From assembly GCF_012911025.1 (NCBI RefSeq), contig NZ_WUEI01000004.1, positions 1-64,000 on the forward strand: a DNA stretch of 64,000 nucleotides, given 5' to 3'. Source of the DNA: Azoarcus sp. TTM-91. GTDB lineage: Bacteria > Pseudomonadota > Gammaproteobacteria > Burkholderiales > Rhodocyclaceae. A model generated the notes under the pieces. The model saw only the letters and a program-made list of their open reading frames with translations, searched no databases and was not told the DNA's origin. Both the position numbers and the translations under genes were made by a program. This document shows positions 62,382 to 64,000 of the stretch, in pieces (within the stretch, counting starts at the first letter, position 1; each line of letters opens with the position of its first letter).

Positions 62382-64000
62382 ATGACCGCCACCGCCGCCG
62401 AAATGCTGGTCGGAGCCAGTTCGGACTTCCTCAAGCGCTTCTCCCCCTTCAACCGCATGGAGGCGGATGCGCTGGCCTTCCTCGCCGAACGCGCGGTGCT
62501 CGTCTTCCACCCCAAGGGCAGCGCCATCCTCACGCCCGAGATGGGCCAGGCGCGCAATTTCCACATCGTCCAGCGCGGCAAGGTCCAGGCCCGCCAGGTA
62601 GGGGCGACCACCGTCACCGAGTACGCCAGCATGACGCTGGGGCCGGGCGAGTGTTTTCCCATCGGCGCCATCTCCGCCGCCCGCCCCTCCACCAACAGCT
62701 ACCTGGCGGTGGAAGACAGCTTCTGCTTCCAGATCGGCGCCGAGGATTTCCTGCAACTGATGCAGATGAGCCCGGTGTTCCACCTCTTCTGCACCCAGTA
62801 CATCGCCAGCCTGCTCAACCAATCGCGGCAGCAATTGCAGACAACCTTCACCCAGCGCGCCGCCGAACAGCAGACGATGACCACGCCGCTGGGCCAGCTG
62901 GTGAAGCAAACGCCCATCCACGTCGCGCCGGAAACACCCACCCGCGGCGCGCTGGAGAAAATGGCCGAACACCATATCGGCTGCATCGTGGTGGCGGATC
63001 AGGACAGCCGGCCGGTCGGCATCCTCACCCAGAGCGACCTGCTGCCACGGGTAGTCTTGCCGGGCTTCGAGCTGTCGCGCCCCATCAGCGAAGTCATGAC
63101 CGCCAATCCGCACCAGCTCCCCGCCAGCGCCTCCGCCTACGACGCCGCGCTGGAGATGGCCACGCACGGCGTGCGCCACCTGCTGGTGACGGATAACGAG
63201 GGCAAGCTGAAGGGCGTGGTGTCGGAGCGGGATCTCTTCTCCCTGCAACGCATCAGCCTGCGCCAGATCCGCGCCGGCATCGACAGCGCACAGGACGTGG
63301 AAGCGCTGCAGCGGGCCAGTCGCGACATCCGCGCGCTAGCGCTCAACCTCATCGCCCAGGGCGTGGGCGCGGAACAGCTCACCCAGTTCATCTCCGCCCT
63401 GAACGACGCCCTCACCCGCCGCATCATTGCCCTCGCGCTGGAACGGCACGACCTCTACGGCATAGACCACGCCTGGTTCGCCTTCGGCTCCGAAGGCCGC
63501 CATGAGCAGACGCTGTCCACCGACCAGGACAACGGCATCATCTGGCAATGCCCCGAGTTGCAGGACGTGGAGCGCATACGCCAGCGCCTCATCGCCTTCG
63601 CCCGCGAGGTCAACGAGAGCCTCGCCGCCTGTGGCTTCCCGCTGTGCAAGGGCAACATCATGGCCAGCAACCCGGAACTGTGCCTGACGCTGGACGAATG
63701 GAAGGAGCGCTTCGGCCACTGGATACGCGAGCCCGACCCCCAGGCCCTGCTCAATGCCTCAATCTTTTTCGACTTCCGCGTGCTCCACGGCAACGAACGC
63801 TTGGGCGACCAACTGCGCCACTGGCTCAACCGCAACGCCCGCAACACCCCCGCCTTCCTGCGCATGATGGCCTCCAATGCCCTGCAGGTGTCGCCACCGC
63901 TGGGCCGCATCCGCGACTTCGTGCTGGAAGACGATGGCACCATAGACCTGAAGACCTGCGGTGCCCGCCTCTTCGTCGACGCCGCCCGCATCCTAGCCCT
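62382..64000 (+). CDS. Cyclic-nucleotide/CBS/DUF294 nucleotidyltransferase-like signalling protein (partial, runs off right edge)
   Basis: At least 539 residues are encoded, with no stop before the window end. The N-terminus (about 15–140) is a cNMP-binding-like beta roll (NFHIVQRGKVQARQVG). Two CBS motifs follow (about 175–305): HHIGCIVVADQDSRPVGILT and HGVRHLLVTDNEGKLKGVVS. The DUF294 nucleotidyltransferase-like domain then begins (AWFAFGSEGRHEQTLSTDQD, near residue 375), with the GSEGR and DQD motifs and a following DUF294 C-terminal part. Such proteins often sit beside acetate/solute symporters and a DnaQ-like exonuclease and may regulate transport; the neighbours here are off the window. 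Confidence 0.9.
   Translation, partial: MTATAAEMLVGASSDFLKRFSPFNRMEADALAFLAERAVLVFHPKGSAILTPEMGQARNFHIVQRGKVQARQVGATTVTEYASMTLGPGECFPIGAISAARPSTNSYLAVEDSFCFQIGAEDFLQLMQMSPVFHLFCTQYIASLLNQSRQQLQTTFTQRAAEQQTMTTPLGQLVKQTPIHVAPETPTRGALEKMAEHHIGCIVVADQDSRPVGILTQSDLLPRVVLPGFELSRPISEVMTANPHQLPASASAYDAALEMATHGVRHLLVTDNEGKLKGVVSERDLFSLQRISLRQIRAGIDSAQDVEALQRASRDIRALALNLIAQGVGAEQLTQFISALNDALTRRIIALALERHDLYGIDHAWFAFGSEGRHEQTLSTDQDNGIIWQCPELQDVERIRQRLIAFAREVNESLAACGFPLCKGNIMASNPELCLTLDEWKERFGHWIREPDPQALLNASIFFDFRVLHGNERLGDQLRHWLNRNARNTPAFLRMMASNALQVSPPLGRIRDFVLEDDGTIDLKTCGARLFVDAARILA

Overview
The window is about 64 kb of GC-rich chromosome from a betaproteobacterium, most likely a member of the Rhodocyclales (Azoarcus/Thauera/Azospira-like). 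The assignment is an inference from gene order (rpfE-like–recJ–prfB–lysS; tig–clpP–clpX–lon–hupB; alaA–hom–thrC), base composition and protein sequences. The gene content is mostly core metabolism. I see no insertion sequence, prophage, CRISPR array or rRNA. The first 44 bases are sequencing adapter (Nextera-type mosaic end, one copy plus a partial repeat), so the window starts at a contig edge. The last gene runs off the right edge.

Layout. 75–4738: rpfE-like gene overlapping recJ, a small DUF2721 membrane protein on the minus strand, and prfB with its programmed +1 frameshift. 4932–9776: a tightly packed three-gene SMC operon of MksF/MksE/MksB type, with no MksG/JetD nuclease beside it. 10237–11897: small membrane proteins, a LysE-type exporter and an orphan gene. 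12063–17060: lysS, mnmC, gltX (translation and tRNA modification). 17173–17557: three valine tRNAs (CAC, CAC, TAC). 17604–23813, minus strand: the protein quality-control series tig, clpP, clpX, lon, hupB. 24154–29047: the stress operon prkA–yeaH–spoVR. 29208–36596: NAD(P)HX repair, an AraC regulator divergent from an aromatic-type aldehyde dehydrogenase, an HD-GYP protein, a DMT exporter and nadC. 36710–41604, minus strand: a marR–outer-membrane factor–emrA–emrB efflux operon with two matching operator-like sites. 41698–57649: thrC and, 11.8 kb away on the same strand, hom and alaA. Between them lie a MocR regulator, cbpA–cbpM, trxC, a DegS/AlgW-like protease, acuI with its TetR regulator, ccoG, two membrane or envelope proteins and a serine–glyoxylate-type aminotransferase. 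57852–64000: a Mth938-domain protein, bcp, PIN-PhoH, an Aer-like chemoreceptor and a partial cyclic-nucleotide/CBS/DUF294 signalling protein.

Several genes form evident functional groups. Tig, ClpXP and Lon cover folding and proteolysis. CbpA/CbpM, TrxC and the DegS-like protease form a second stress-response cluster, with a heat-shock-like promoter before cbpA. MarR and the tripartite pump form a self-regulated drug-efflux unit. The TetR repressor and AcuI form a self-regulated electrophile or acrylyl-CoA detoxification unit.

The most interesting region is the MksFEB-like operon. It separates prfB from lysS, which are neighbours in E. coli and in the Xanthomonas rpf region. Its ATPase appears to carry a full-size SMC-type hinge, and no partner nuclease is visible. 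The clearest regulatory findings are the paired MarR-type operators, the TetR-type palindrome inside the acuR promoter, and the lon terminator that runs directly into the hupB promoter.
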